A program made the translations under genes and the position numbers. This document shows, piece by piece, positions 16,635-26,076 of a stretch of 64,000 nt of DNA (position 1 is the stretch's first letter; each line of letters starts with the position of its first letter). The notes beneath the pieces were generated by a model. That model was not told where the DNA came from, made no database searches, and saw only the letters and a list, made by a program, of their open reading frames with translations. Origin of the DNA: Acidobacteriota bacterium. GTDB lineage: Bacteria > Acidobacteriota > Terriglobia > Bryobacterales > Bryobacteraceae. Location: contig JAFDVZ010000015.1 of the NCBI GenBank assembly GCA_018268715.1, positions 62,001 to 126,000 on the forward strand, in the 5' to 3' direction.

Positions 16635-17858
16635 ATGAGAAAACTACCCCTTCCCGTTTTGCTGTTGCTGCTGTCGATCGCGCCCGTTCGCGGGCAGGTG
16701 GAGAATTCGCGGGAACTGTTCTCGCAGATCGACCCGGTGCTCCAGGGGCTGAGCGAGATCACCGGATTGAAGGCGAAGCACAAGGTCCCGGCCGACTACA
16801 TTTCGAAAGCGAAGCTGGAGCAGTTCATCCGGCAGCGCATCAGGGACGCGGTGAAACCGGAGGAGATCCGCGTGGAGTCGCTGGCGCTGCGGATGTTCGG
16901 CTTCATCCCGGACGATTATGACCTGAAGCAGGCGATTGTGGAACTGATGACCGAACAGGCGGCGGCGTTCTATGACTATGAACGCAAGAAACTGTTTATC
17001 ACGGAATCGGACACCTCGTTTCTGGAGAAGCGCGCGGCGCTGGTGCATGAACTGGCGCACGCGCTGGCGGACCAGAGCTTTCCGCTGGGCAAGTTCATGC
17101 ATGCGGGAGCGAAGAGCGACGACGCGGCGACGGCTCGGGAGGCGGTGGTGGAGGGGCAGGCGACGTGGCTGATGTGGGCGTATGTGACGAAGCTGGGGGG
17201 CGGGGAGGCGCGGGTTCCCGAGACGGTGCTCGAATCGATGAAGGGGGCGGCGACGTCGTCGGTTTCGGCGCAGTACCCGGTGTTTGAGAAGGCGCCGCTG
17301 TATCTGCGGGAGTCGCTGATCTTTCCCTACAGCGACGGGTTGTCGTTCGCCGATGCTGTGTTTGCAAAGCTCGGCAAGGACGGCTTCAGCGAAGTGTTCC
17401 GGCGGGCGCCGGTGAGCACGCAGCAGATTCTGCACCCGGAGCTGTATCTGGCGAAGAAGGACCCGGTGCGGTTGGAGGCTCCGACTCCCAGGGATGGCGT
17501 TCGGCGGAGGAAATTGGCCGAAGGGTCCGTGGGCGAGTTGGATTTCCGGATTCTGTTCGCGCAGTATGCGGGTAAGGATGTCGCCGAAAGGGTGCCTCCG
17601 CACTGGCGCGGAGGGGCGTTCCGGTTGTATGAATCGAGACGGGACCGGCGCCCGCTGATGAGCTTTGCGACCGAATGGGATTCGCCGGAGGCGGCGCGGG
17701 ACTTCTTCGAGGCCTATTGCGCAGTGTTGGCGAAGAAGTGGAAACGCCTGGAAACGCGCGAACGGACTGCCGGACGAGTGGCCGGCGTGGGGGATCGCGG
17801 GGGCTTCGAGGTGACGCTTTCCGGGACCCGGGCATCGAGCGTCGAGGGGATCCAATAG
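16635..17858 (+). CDS. Secreted zincin-like metallopeptidase
   Basis: About 407 residues from ATG 16635, where a clean signal peptide follows (MRKLPLPVLLLLLSIAPVRG); an in-frame ATG at 16602 is an alternative. The zinc motif HELAHALADQ lies near residue 138 and is followed about 25 residues later by VVEGQATW, whose glutamate is a plausible third zinc ligand. That arrangement fits a gluzincin-type metallopeptidase. The rest has no recognised domain. It is followed 27 bp later by a thioredoxin-fold gene, perhaps in one transcript. Substrate unknown. Confidence 0.7.
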   Translation: MRKLPLPVLLLLLSIAPVRGQVENSRELFSQIDPVLQGLSEITGLKAKHKVPADYISKAKLEQFIRQRIRDAVKPEEIRVESLALRMFGFIPDDYDLKQAIVELMTEQAAAFYDYERKKLFITESDTSFLEKRAALVHELAHALADQSFPLGKFMHAGAKSDDAATAREAVVEGQATWLMWAYVTKLGGGEARVPETVLESMKGAATSSVSAQYPVFEKAPLYLRESLIFPYSDGLSFADAVFAKLGKDGFSEVFRRAPVSTQQILHPELYLAKKDPVRLEAPTPRDGVRRRKLAEGSVGELDFRILFAQYAGKDVAERVPPHWRGGAFRLYESRRDRRPLMSFATEWDSPEAARDFFEAYCAVLAKKWKRLETRERTAGRVAGVGDRGGFEVTLSGTRASSVEGIQ

Positions 17859-17885
17859 AAGCCCCCGGCACGCTACACTAACTAT

Positions 17886-18443
17886 ATGCGGAGACTCGCG
17901 GCGCTGGCGCTTTTCCTGGGCCTTTCGATTTCATTGGTGGCGGCAACGGTTCCCCGGCCGACGCCGGAGTTCGTGATCAACCACCCGGGCGGCAAACAGA
18001 CGCTGCTCAGCATGTACAAGGGCAAGGTGATCGCGCTGATGTTCATCTTCACCACTTGTCCGCACTGCCAGGCCACTTGCCAGGCGATGTCGAGGCTGTA
18101 CACCGAATTGGGGTCCAAGGGCTTCCAGCCGTTGGCCGTGGCGGTGAACCCCATGGCGCAGATGCTGGTTTCCGATTTCATCCGCGACAACAAAGTGAAC
18201 TTCCCCGTGGGCGCGAGCGAGCGCGATCCGGCGCTGCAATATCTCGGCATCAACGCGGTGGAGCGGTGGGTGGTGCCGCAGGTGGTGCTCATCGACAAGA
18301 AGGGCGTGATCCAGAAGCAGACGCCTCCGCTGGGCGATGAGAAGCTGCAGGAAGAGAACAGCCTGCGGCAGCAGATCCTGGAACTGTTGGGCGGCGCGAA
18401 GACCACCAGCAAGCAGACGCCGTCGACCAAGAAGCCGTCCTGA
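17886..18443 (+). CDS. Secreted thioredoxin-fold (AhpC/TSA-redoxin type) protein
   Basis: 185 residues with a signal peptide (MRRLAALALFLGLSISLVAA). The thioredoxin-like active site is CPHC in FIFTTCPHCQATC near residue 58, and a cis-proline region WVVPQVVLID follows. The C-terminal tail is lysine/serine/threonine rich. It is likely a periplasmic thiol-disulfide oxidoreductase or peroxiredoxin-like protein. Its TGA is followed directly by the GTG start of the next gene with no intergenic base, so the two are probably translationally coupled. Confidence 0.83.
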   Translation: MRRLAALALFLGLSISLVAATVPRPTPEFVINHPGGKQTLLSMYKGKVIALMFIFTTCPHCQATCQAMSRLYTELGSKGFQPLAVAVNPMAQMLVSDFIRDNKVNFPVGASERDPALQYLGINAVERWVVPQVVLIDKKGVIQKQTPPLGDEKLQEENSLRQQILELLGGAKTTSKQTPSTKKPS

Positions 18444-19529
18444 GTGGGCGCGTCGGAACACTCCTCCTATTTCGATCCCGCGACGGGCGCGCGCGTCCAC
18501 CAGATGACCGCGCACCCCTCGGTCAGCCACTCCACCTACTTCCTGCAACGCGCGTTCACGCCGGATAACCGGCTGCTGATTTTCACGTCGTATCGCGCCG
18601 GGTCGGCCCAGATCTTCGAGGCCGGGTTTCCGGAGGGTCCGATCCGGCAGATCAGTTCGGGCGAGGCGATCCATCCGTTTTCGCCCGCGATTCTGCCGAA
18701 CGGACTGCTGCTGTTCGTTCGCGGCGGATCGATCTGGACCATCGACCGGAAGACGCTGGAGGAGCGGATGGTGGCGCGGTTTGAGGGTGCGCAGTTCGGC
18801 GAGCCCTCCTTTTCCGCCGATGGCGAGTGGGCCGTGGTCGCGTACAAGCGGGGGACTGAGACGGGGTTGTTCACCGGGCGGTTGGATGGGGCCCAGTGGC
18901 GGACGATTCCGTTCGAACGCACCGTGATTCACCCGCAGTTTCACCCGCTCGAGCCGGAGTGGATCGAGTTCGCGGGCGATCCCGCGCCGCGGATGTTTCG
19001 CGTGCGGCGGGATGGGTCCGGCATGGAGTGCCTGCACCAGCACGGCGACGATGAGTTTGTCGTGCATGAGACGTTTCTGGGGTCGACCGGCGACCTGGTG
19101 TTCACCGTGTGGCCGTTTTCGGTGCAGCGAATGAACTGGGCGACGCGGGAGATCAGCGAGATCGCGCGGTTCAACGCCTGGCACATTACGCCGAATCGGG
19201 CGGGCACGGCGATCCTGTGCGATACGAATCATCCGGATGAAGGGCTGCACCTGATCGATGTCGCGACGGGGAAGCCTCGGCGAGTTTGTCTGTCGGAGGC
19301 CTCCAATCGCGGGAGCCAGTGGCGCAAGAGCCGGTACGCGGTGCGCGAGGATTTCGAGGCCGCTCGCAGCGCGGCCGGGTCGAATCTGAGCTGGATGGAG
19401 GCGGGCGGCGATACGGTGTACGGTCCGCAGTCGACGCACCCGCACCCGTCGTTCTCTCCGGATGAATCGCTGGCGGTGTTCACCAGCGATCGGACCGGCG
19501 TGGCTCAGGTTTACGTCGTGGAGTTGTAG
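18444..19529 (+). CDS. Oligogalacturonate lyase-like beta-propeller (PL22-type)
   Basis: 361 residues with a GTG start immediately after the previous stop. The sequence is a seven-bladed propeller with repeated FSPDE/FSADG elements. Its start (SSYFDPATGARVHQMT, then FLQRAFTPDNRLLIFTS) resembles oligogalacturonate lyase. A QSTHPHPSF segment gives Gln, His(+3), His(+5), the spacing of Mn ligands known in oligogalacturonate lyase, and VVHETF and VIHPQFHP may supply further histidines. It would cleave pectin-derived disaccharides by beta-elimination. No signal peptide, so cytoplasmic. Ligand equivalence is inferred from spacing, not alignment. Confidence 0.68.
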   Translation: MGASEHSSYFDPATGARVHQMTAHPSVSHSTYFLQRAFTPDNRLLIFTSYRAGSAQIFEAGFPEGPIRQISSGEAIHPFSPAILPNGLLLFVRGGSIWTIDRKTLEERMVARFEGAQFGEPSFSADGEWAVVAYKRGTETGLFTGRLDGAQWRTIPFERTVIHPQFHPLEPEWIEFAGDPAPRMFRVRRDGSGMECLHQHGDDEFVVHETFLGSTGDLVFTVWPFSVQRMNWATREISEIARFNAWHITPNRAGTAILCDTNHPDEGLHLIDVATGKPRRVCLSEASNRGSQWRKSRYAVREDFEAARSAAGSNLSWMEAGGDTVYGPQSTHPHPSFSPDESLAVFTSDRTGVAQVYVVEL

Positions 19530-19574
19530 CAAAGGGTCGCCCTGGTCCACCTGCCTGTTCGCAGACGCGTAATC

Positions 19575-19634
19575 CCAACCGGAAGTTGGTGATACGCAAG
19601 TACCAAAACCCACAAGTACGTAGCTCTTCGTACT
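19575..19634. promoter_or_regulatory. Two small hairpins in the leader of the Ig-like protein gene
   Basis: CCAAC-CGGAA-GTTGG (19575-19589) forms a 5-bp stem. AGTACG (19615-19620) and CGTACT (19629-19634) form a 6-bp stem with an 8-nt loop. A further AAGTACC lies at 19598. They sit 75-210 bp upstream of the secreted Ig-repeat gene. They could be a structured 5' leader or an operator; no known riboswitch consensus was matched convincingly. Confidence 0.3.
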
Positions 19635-19785
19635 GGGGACTGCCGCAAGCGGGCCCTGTAGGATCGGAACAGATTCACCCCGAACCTGTTTAGCGGAGTT
19701 ATGACTTGTTATGAGTTGCCGATCCTGGGTGGTTCATCCGTCGGTTGCGGCCCGACAACGCGCATCGAAAAACACACGGCTGAGG

Positions 19786-22317
19786 ATGTGCATCCAGATC
19801 GCCGTGTGGTCCGTCGTGGCCAGTCTGGCGCACGCGCAATCCATCGCGATCCTGCCGGGTCGCCAGGCCAGCGGCGCTTCGGCGCCCGTCTTCTCCGATA
19901 GCCTTCTGGGGACAGTGGCGGTCGCCAATGGAGTACCGGAGGGGGCATTCCAGCTACTGTCCGCGCCCGATGGGTCGAAGTCGTATCTCCTGTCCGCCAG
20001 CGCCGGCTTCACCGTGCTGGACCGGTCCCTGGGAAATCCAGTCCAGGTGTTGACATCGCTGGGGCGTCCCACCCGGGCCGGCCTGAGTCCGGACGGGCGG
20101 CTGATGGTCGCGATTGTCGGTAACTCCGCCTATCTGGTCGACGCAGCTTCCGATGTGATCGCGGGGGGGCCGTTCTCCTTCAGCGGCGCCTTCGATGACA
20201 TGGCTTTCCGGTTCGATAGCCGCACCGCATATTTGCTGAGTCATGAAGATCCTTCGGCGACTGTAACCGCCATTGACCTTACGACGCGAACGCCCGGGGA
20301 CGCTGTGTCGTTTTCCGCCGGCGGGGTGAACAGCATGGCCATGGCGCCGTCGGGGCTTCTATATGTCAGCGCGCTGAACGGACTCTTTGAGATAGACCCG
20401 GATCTGATGCGCTTGAACGCCGGAGCTAACTCAACGACCGGAGCAACGATACCGGTGAGAGCGGCGCCGGAGACGCTGTGGTTCACCAGCGATTCGCACT
20501 ATGCCGTGGCGCTGAGCCGGACGCCTCTCGCCGTGGCCGCGGTCCTGTTCGATCTGACCGCCAGGACCGCGACGACGATATCCAGCGCCGGGCTCGACAG
20601 CCCTCTCGATCAGTTAGCGCTGGCGTCCGACAGCCGGATCATCGCGCGCTCGCAAAATGGCAGGCTGTACGAAGCCTATTTGTGGGGGAGCTTTCGAGAC
20701 AGCGGGGCGGCTTCCGCATTGGCGCCGGGTTCGACGGTGGCGTCGATGTTGGTTTCAAGCGAAGCCCCGGCGCGGTACCTGTACCTGATCGCGGGGGCCA
20801 ACGGCGGTTCGACGCTGTATCGCGTCGATCTGGCGACCAATGGAATCGCGTCGAAAACCAGCCTTCCCCCACAGGCCGGCAACCTGCTCGCTTCAACGCC
20901 GTTTCCCACGGCGGACGGCAACATGGTCGTCCAGGCCGTCAATAGCTATCAGACCGTCGCGGCGCGGGCGACCAGCCGTCCGCTGGTGGCTCGGTTGCTG
21001 GATAGCGCCGGCCGGCCTGTCTACCGCTCCAAGGTGTCATTCTCTCCATTATGCGGAGGCCTCTCGCTCGATAAGACCGTTGTCGAAACCAATGCCTCGG
21101 GATACGCCATGGCGTTCGCGGCCGCCGGAGACGACTCGGGGAGTTATCTGGTGCAGGCCGCGATTCCGGGCGGAGTGGGCGGTGGCGCTACTTACACCGT
21201 TGACGTTGTCGGAGATTCCGGACTTAGCGGCGGATGCAAGCCGCTGGTGGACAGTCCTCGGATTTCCATTGTGCGTGGGGACGGGCAACTGGTCCCCGAA
21301 CAGGCCATGGCCCTGCAACCGCTGATGGTCAGCGTTCAGGATACCGATGGGAATCCCATGCCGAACCATCCCGTTCGCTTTTCGATTGTGAATGGCATCG
21401 GCACCATCGCCTGCCCCGGAGTCAGCGCTCCTTTCTGGTACGTGCCGACGGGGCGATGCAGCGTACTCAGCATGGACAGCCTTTGGGTGATGACGGATGG
21501 AACGGGCCGGGCGGCCGTGACGTTCATGTCCAGTTCCGTGTTAGGGCAGTCCTTCGCTCAAACGCTGGTGCGCGCGACGTCGCTTTTCGCGAGCGTCGAC
21601 TTCACGGTGACGACGGTGCTGCTGGCCCGGTCCAATGGGAGCCTTGCCTCCCTGCCGGTGGCGGATATCTTCGCTCCCTTGGCTTCGTCGGAGCCTGGGC
21701 TGGTGGGAGTTCGAATCGTCAACGGCGCCTCCGGGCATGTCGTTCGACGAGCGATTCAGATTCAGGTGACGCCCGCCGACGGTCCGCAGGCCGGACAGCC
21801 GATTCCCCACGTGGCGCTGAATGTTGTCGCTCCGGATGACGTCAGTTCGCAGCCTTCCGGCGTTTGCGTGGGCGGGGCGGTTCTGACCGACGCAACCGGC
21901 GTGGCCACCTGCGACCTGGTGCTGGGACCGGTCACCGGGACGGCCTTCCTGAACGTGAATATCGGAGATGTGACGGAGACTCCGCTGATGGGCATCGTCG
22001 TGATTCCCGGCAAGCCGCTGGCCATCCAGGCGCTGCAGGGCGACAATCAGGTGGCCCACCTGGGACGCGCCCTGACTTTACGGGGACAAGTGCGGGACGA
22101 GAATGGCCTTCCCGTCGCGGGGGTTCCCATTGAGTGGCAGACTCCGCCGAAAGGGGCCACCCTGCACAGCGCATCCCGATACAGCGACGAGCAAGGATAC
22201 GTCCAGGCGAATCTGACTCTTAGCCTCGCTCCGGGGCCCGCGGCCATCCGGTTCACGGCGGCGCCGGGCTCGACGGCGGCCGCCACGACGACGTTTACGG
22301 TCACCGGCATTTACTGA
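19786..22317 (+). CDS. Large secreted protein: beta-propeller-like part plus bacterial Ig-like repeats
   Basis: About 843 residues from ATG 19786, which gives a short signal peptide (MCIQIAVWSVVASLAHAQS); an in-frame ATG at 19711 would add 25 basic residues. Residues about 30-390 look like a propeller (repeated LSPDGRLMV-like and LASDSRII strands). The remainder contains several Ig-like (BIG-1/invasin-type) repeats such as VSVQDTDGNPMPNHPVRFS and GQVRDENGLPVAGVPIEW. Surface adhesion or matrix roles are typical for such proteins. A short unit upstream can fold into hairpins. It is convergent with lutC (9 bp gap). Confidence 0.78.
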   Translation: MCIQIAVWSVVASLAHAQSIAILPGRQASGASAPVFSDSLLGTVAVANGVPEGAFQLLSAPDGSKSYLLSASAGFTVLDRSLGNPVQVLTSLGRPTRAGLSPDGRLMVAIVGNSAYLVDAASDVIAGGPFSFSGAFDDMAFRFDSRTAYLLSHEDPSATVTAIDLTTRTPGDAVSFSAGGVNSMAMAPSGLLYVSALNGLFEIDPDLMRLNAGANSTTGATIPVRAAPETLWFTSDSHYAVALSRTPLAVAAVLFDLTARTATTISSAGLDSPLDQLALASDSRIIARSQNGRLYEAYLWGSFRDSGAASALAPGSTVASMLVSSEAPARYLYLIAGANGGSTLYRVDLATNGIASKTSLPPQAGNLLASTPFPTADGNMVVQAVNSYQTVAARATSRPLVARLLDSAGRPVYRSKVSFSPLCGGLSLDKTVVETNASGYAMAFAAAGDDSGSYLVQAAIPGGVGGGATYTVDVVGDSGLSGGCKPLVDSPRISIVRGDGQLVPEQAMALQPLMVSVQDTDGNPMPNHPVRFSIVNGIGTIACPGVSAPFWYVPTGRCSVLSMDSLWVMTDGTGRAAVTFMSSSVLGQSFAQTLVRATSLFASVDFTVTTVLLARSNGSLASLPVADIFAPLASSEPGLVGVRIVNGASGHVVRRAIQIQVTPADGPQAGQPIPHVALNVVAPDDVSSQPSGVCVGGAVLTDATGVATCDLVLGPVTGTAFLNVNIGDVTETPLMGIVVIPGKPLAIQALQGDNQVAHLGRALTLRGQVRDENGLPVAGVPIEWQTPPKGATLHSASRYSDEQGYVQANLTLSLAPGPAAIRFTAAPGSTAAATTTFTVTGIY

Positions 22318-22326
22318 GTCGAGGAG

Positions 22327-22968
22327 TTATCCCTCGCCCACTAACACGACATGTAACTCGCCGGGGCCGTGAACGCCGCGGACCAGGATCTGTTCGATAT
22401 CGGCGGTGCGGCTGGGGCCGGTGATCATCACCATCGAACTGGTGATGGCCGCCGGATCCGGGACGCGGGTGAAGAGCTCGTCCAGACCCGTCAAGAGGCG
22501 CTCCAGCGGGACCACCGCGATGTGCACGGGCGGCAGTAGCGAGATCAGCCGGGCCTCCGATGGGCTTGCGATCATCACCAGGGTGCCGGTTTCCGACAGA
22601 GCGTAGTCGGCGCTGGTGACGCCCACTGCGGTGGTGGAGCAGGCGGCGCGCAGGGCGGAGCTTTCGGTGAATCCGGTGCGCACTCCAGCGAGCGCCGTGA
22701 CGCCGCACTCGGCCAGATAGGGCGCGTTGGAGGCCACCGCGTCACGCCCCGCGATCACGCTTTCCACGTAATTCGCAGCTTCGCGCGGCGTGCGGACGTG
22801 CGCGGTTTTCGCGGCCAGGGCTTCCAGTTTCTCGCGGAAGGTCGCGATGCGCCGCTCCACGGGGATTTCGGGGATGCGCAGCCACACCGGCGGCGCCGAT
22901 GCCGGAGGCTGACCGGCGGAGCGGCCCAGCGCGGTTTGCACCTTGTGGAGCATCTGATCGCGCGGCAT
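22327..22968 (-). CDS. lutC: L-lactate utilization protein LutC (LUD domain)
   Basis: 213 residues from ATG 22968. The LUD domain shows GVTSADYALSETGTLVM and LLPPVHIAVVPLERLL, with the C-terminal GPSRTADIEQILVRGVHGPGE signature. LutC is part of the three-protein LutABC complex that oxidises L-lactate to pyruvate. The start overlaps the lutB stop by one base (TGATG), so translation is coupled. A longer upstream frame up to 23409 is lutB in another frame and was rejected. Confidence 0.92.
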   Translation of the reverse strand: MPRDQMLHKVQTALGRSAGQPPASAPPVWLRIPEIPVERRIATFREKLEALAAKTAHVRTPREAANYVESVIAGRDAVASNAPYLAECGVTALAGVRTGFTESSALRAACSTTAVGVTSADYALSETGTLVMIASPSEARLISLLPPVHIAVVPLERLLTGLDELFTRVPDPAAITSSMVMITGPSRTADIEQILVRGVHGPGELHVVLVGEG

Positions 22969-24413
22969 CAGCGGGATCCTCCCTGGCGCGCGCGCCATAG
23001 CGCCCGGAAGCTCTGTTCCGGCTGCGGCGGGAGGTCGCGCACGCTGGTCCACGCCTTCACCGGGCCGACGTTCATGAAGCCCGGCAGGCTCCTCACCCAC
23101 TTGCCCGCTTCGACGGCGGGGGCCACGCCCGAGGCGAACAGCGACGCCGCCTCGTACAGGCGTGGTCGCTTCATCACCCACGACCACAGGCGGAAGGCCA
23201 GCTTCTCCCACTTGTTCGAACCCTCGCGCGTCTTCATTTCGACGGCTTCCGAACGCAGTTCGAGCAGGATGCGCGGGATATCGATCTTCACCGGGCAGAC
23301 TTCGGCGCAGGCGCCGCACAGGCTGGAGGTGAAGGGCAACCACGGGTCCTGCTGGACGCCGACGAACTGCGGCGTGATGATGGCGCCGATGGGTCCGGAG
23401 TACACCCACGGGTAGTTATGGCCGCCGATCTTGCGATAGACCGGGCAGGTGTTCAGGCACGCTCCGCAACGGATGCAGTAGAGCGATTCGCGCTTGTCCC
23501 GATCGGCCAGAAGCTTGGTGCGGCCGTTGTCGAGCAGGATGAGGTAGAACTCCTCCGGGCCGTCGATTTCGCCTTCGCGGCGAGGGCCTGACAGGAACGA
23601 AGTATAGACCGTCATCGGCTGGCCGGTGGCGCTGCGGCCCAACAGTTTCAGGAACACCGCCAGGTCCTGTGCGCGGGGGATCAGCTTCTCGATGCCGGCG
23701 ATGGCGATGTGGATTTTCGGCGCGGAGGAGCTGAGCCGCGCGTTGCCTTCGTTTTCCACCACCACCACCGCGCCCGATTCGGCGACAACGAAGTTCGCTC
23801 CCGTGATGCCGATGCCGGCCGCCAGGAACTTCTCGCGCAGGGTGGCGCGGGCGATCATGGTCTGCTTTTCGACGACCACTTCGTGCCCCACGCCGAGCTT
23901 CTTTTCAAACAGGTCGGCCACCTGGTAGCGCGTCATGTGCAGGGCCGGCGCGACGATGTGGTAAGGGCGTTCGTGGGCGAGTTGGATGATGTACTCGCCA
24001 AGGTCGGTTTCGACGGCCTCGAGGTGGTGCTGTTCGAGACGGTCGTTGAGGTGAACCTCCTCGGTGGTCATCGACTTCGACTTCACGATGAGGTGCGCGC
24101 CGCGCTCCTTGGCGAGATTCAGGATGAAGTCGGCCACTTCGTCGCCGTCGCGGCAGAAGACCGTCTTTCCGCCGTTATGGGCGACGGCCGCCTCGACGCG
24201 CTCCAGATAGTAGTCGAGGTTTTCGATGGTGTGCTTCTTGAGCGCGTTGGCCTGAGTGCGCAGATCCTGGTATTCGGGCAGGACGTCGGGCGCGACGACG
24301 TTGCGCCGGTTCTGCTGCAAGCGGCCGGTGGCGGTGTAGACGGCCAGTTGCAGGTCCGCGTCGGCGATGGTGCGGTTGATCTTTTCGGTGTAGGCGGTGG
24401 GCATGGCGGTCAC
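22968..24413 (-). CDS. lutB: L-lactate utilization iron-sulfur protein LutB
   Basis: 481 residues. An N-terminal LUD domain (ITGANFVVAESGAVVVVENEGN) is followed by two [4Fe-4S] motifs, CIRCGACLNTCPVYR near residue 312 and CGACAEVCPVKID near 362. This is the electron-transfer subunit of the lactate oxidation complex. The GTG at 24413 overlaps the lutA stop (GTGA); an ATG at 24404 is the alternative. It is the middle gene of the overlapping lutABC operon. Confidence 0.93.
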   Translation of the reverse strand: MTAMPTAYTEKINRTIADADLQLAVYTATGRLQQNRRNVVAPDVLPEYQDLRTQANALKKHTIENLDYYLERVEAAVAHNGGKTVFCRDGDEVADFILNLAKERGAHLIVKSKSMTTEEVHLNDRLEQHHLEAVETDLGEYIIQLAHERPYHIVAPALHMTRYQVADLFEKKLGVGHEVVVEKQTMIARATLREKFLAAGIGITGANFVVAESGAVVVVENEGNARLSSSAPKIHIAIAGIEKLIPRAQDLAVFLKLLGRSATGQPMTVYTSFLSGPRREGEIDGPEEFYLILLDNGRTKLLADRDKRESLYCIRCGACLNTCPVYRKIGGHNYPWVYSGPIGAIITPQFVGVQQDPWLPFTSSLCGACAEVCPVKIDIPRILLELRSEAVEMKTREGSNKWEKLAFRLWSWVMKRPRLYEAASLFASGVAPAVEAGKWVRSLPGFMNVGPVKAWTSVRDLPPQPEQSFRALWRARQGGSR

Positions 24414-25135
24414 CGGCTGGCGAGCACTTCAGCGAGATGGATGGTCTGCACGGAGCTTCCGGCGCGTGAGAGCGCGCCCCGCAACTGCATCAGGCAGCTT
24501 GAGTCGAGCGAAACCACGGTGTCGGCGCCGGTTCGCAGGATGCTCTCGATTTTCGAGCGCGCCATGCCGCCCGATACGGACGGGAACTTCACGGAGAACG
24601 TGCCGCCGAAGCCGCAACACTCTTCGGCGAAGTCCATTTCGGTGAGCGTCAACTCGCGCACATGGCTGAGCAGCCTGCGCGGGGCGTCCTTGATCTTCAG
24701 CTCTCGCAAGGCGTGGCAACTATCGTGATAGGTGACATGATGCGGGAAGGCGGCGCCCACATCCTCCACGTGAGCGACATCGGTAAGGAACGTCGAGAAC
24801 TCGTAAGTCCGCGAGGCGATGGAGCGGGCCTGGTCGAGCCGTTTCGAGTCGCCGTGGAAGAGTTCGAGATAGTGATGACTGACCATCGACGTGCAGGACC
24901 CCGAGGGCGAGACGATGTATTCGGCGTCGGCGAAGACATCCAGGAAGTGGCCGGCGACCTCGCGGGCTTCGTCGCGATAGCCGCTGTTGAAGGCGGGCTG
25001 GCCGCAGCAGGTCTGCGCTTCGGGGAAGTCGACGATGCAGCCGGCGCGTTCGAGAACGTCCGCCATGGCGATGCCAGCCTTGGGGAACAACTGGTCCACG
25101 ACGCACGTGACGAATAGCGAGACTCTCAGTGCCAT
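24410..25135 (-). CDS. lutA: L-lactate utilization protein LutA (CCG-domain)
   Basis: 241 residues with two cysteine-rich CCG domains: QTCCGQPAFNSGY near residue 42 and EECCGFGGTFSVK near 170, plus YHDSCHALREL. These are typical of LutA and related heterodisulfide-reductase-like subunits. It is the first gene of lutABC and is read from a promoter-like region with TACAAT about 10 nt upstream of the ATG. The operon lets the cell use L-lactate as carbon and electron source. Confidence 0.92.
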   Translation of the reverse strand: MALRVSLFVTCVVDQLFPKAGIAMADVLERAGCIVDFPEAQTCCGQPAFNSGYRDEAREVAGHFLDVFADAEYIVSPSGSCTSMVSHHYLELFHGDSKRLDQARSIASRTYEFSTFLTDVAHVEDVGAAFPHHVTYHDSCHALRELKIKDAPRRLLSHVRELTLTEMDFAEECCGFGGTFSVKFPSVSGGMARSKIESILRTGADTVVSLDSSCLMQLRGALSRAGSSVQTIHLAEVLASR

Positions 25136-25209
25136 GAAGCTAGAATTGTAACAGTCCCCGGACGCGCGGCTTGGTGCGCGATGGCGGGGTGGATTTGAGA
25201 AATCCGGAC

Positions 25210-26076
25210 GTGAACATCAGACTACTGTTGGCGGCATTGGCGGCGGCTGGCGCGATGATCGCGCAACCTTGGGAGAGCGCGAGGGAGTTGCCCGGCATCG
25301 ACATGACGGGGCTGAGCGCGGATCAGCGCGTGGCGGCGCTGAAGGTGCTGCGGGAGGAGAGCTGCAACTGCGGCTGTTCGATGAAGATCGCCGAATGCCG
25401 ATTCAAGGATCCGCAATGCAGCTACAGCCGTGCGTTGGCGCTCGAGGTGGTGAAGGACCTGAAGGCGGGAAAGACGCTCGACCAGGTGCGGGCCATCGTG
25501 GTGGAGCTTGCCAGGAAAGCGCCGGCCGAACGCAAGGCGTTGGAAGACCCCGTGCCGCTACGGATCCAGGGCGCGCCGTTTCGTGGGCCGGCGAACGCGC
25601 GGGTGACCATCGTGGAGTTCTCCGACTTCCAGTGCCCATACTGTTCACTGGCGGCGCCGCAGGTGCTGGCGCTGGTCGACCGCTTCCCAGGGCAGGTGAA
25701 GGTGGTGTTCAAGCAATTCCCGCTCGACATGCACCGGGCGGCTCACCTGGCGGCGGAGGCGTCGCTCGCCGCGCATGCGCAAGGCAAGTTCTGGCCGTTG
25801 CATGACCGGATGTTCGCCAACTTCCGCCAGCTGTCGCGGGAGAACATCCTGAAGTGGGCGGGCGAGGCGGGCATCGATCGCGCCAAACTGGCGGCGGATC
25901 TCGACTCGCGGAAGTACGCGGCCCGCGTCGATCAGGAGACCCAGGAGGGAGTGAACGCGGGAGTGATGGGGACGCCGACGTTTTACTTCAACGGGAAGCG
26001 GTACAACGGGGCCATGCAGATGGACGTGGTGGCGCCGATCATCGAGGCGGAGTTGAAGGCGTCCGGCAAGCGTTGA
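25210..26076 (+). CDS. DsbA-like thioredoxin with N-terminal Cys-rich domain
   Basis: About 288 residues from GTG 25210, chosen because a signal peptide follows directly (NIRLLLAALAAAGAMIA); a GTG/ATG upstream is possible. A Cys-rich helical region (ESCNCGCSMKIAECRFKDPQCSYS, about residues 50-72) precedes a DsbA/thioredoxin domain with CPYC in FSDFQCPYCSLAAPQ and cis-Pro in VMGTPTFYFNGKRY. It is a periplasmic thiol oxidoreductase. The N-terminal CxCGC-type motif resembles that of CcmH-like proteins and may bind metal or relay electrons (inference). It abuts the convergent regulator gene. Confidence 0.8.
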   Translation: MNIRLLLAALAAAGAMIAQPWESARELPGIDMTGLSADQRVAALKVLREESCNCGCSMKIAECRFKDPQCSYSRALALEVVKDLKAGKTLDQVRAIVVELARKAPAERKALEDPVPLRIQGAPFRGPANARVTIVEFSDFQCPYCSLAAPQVLALVDRFPGQVKVVFKQFPLDMHRAAHLAAEASLAAHAQGKFWPLHDRMFANFRQLSRENILKWAGEAGIDRAKLAADLDSRKYAARVDQETQEGVNAGVMGTPTFYFNGKRYNGAMQMDVVAPIIEAELKASGKR

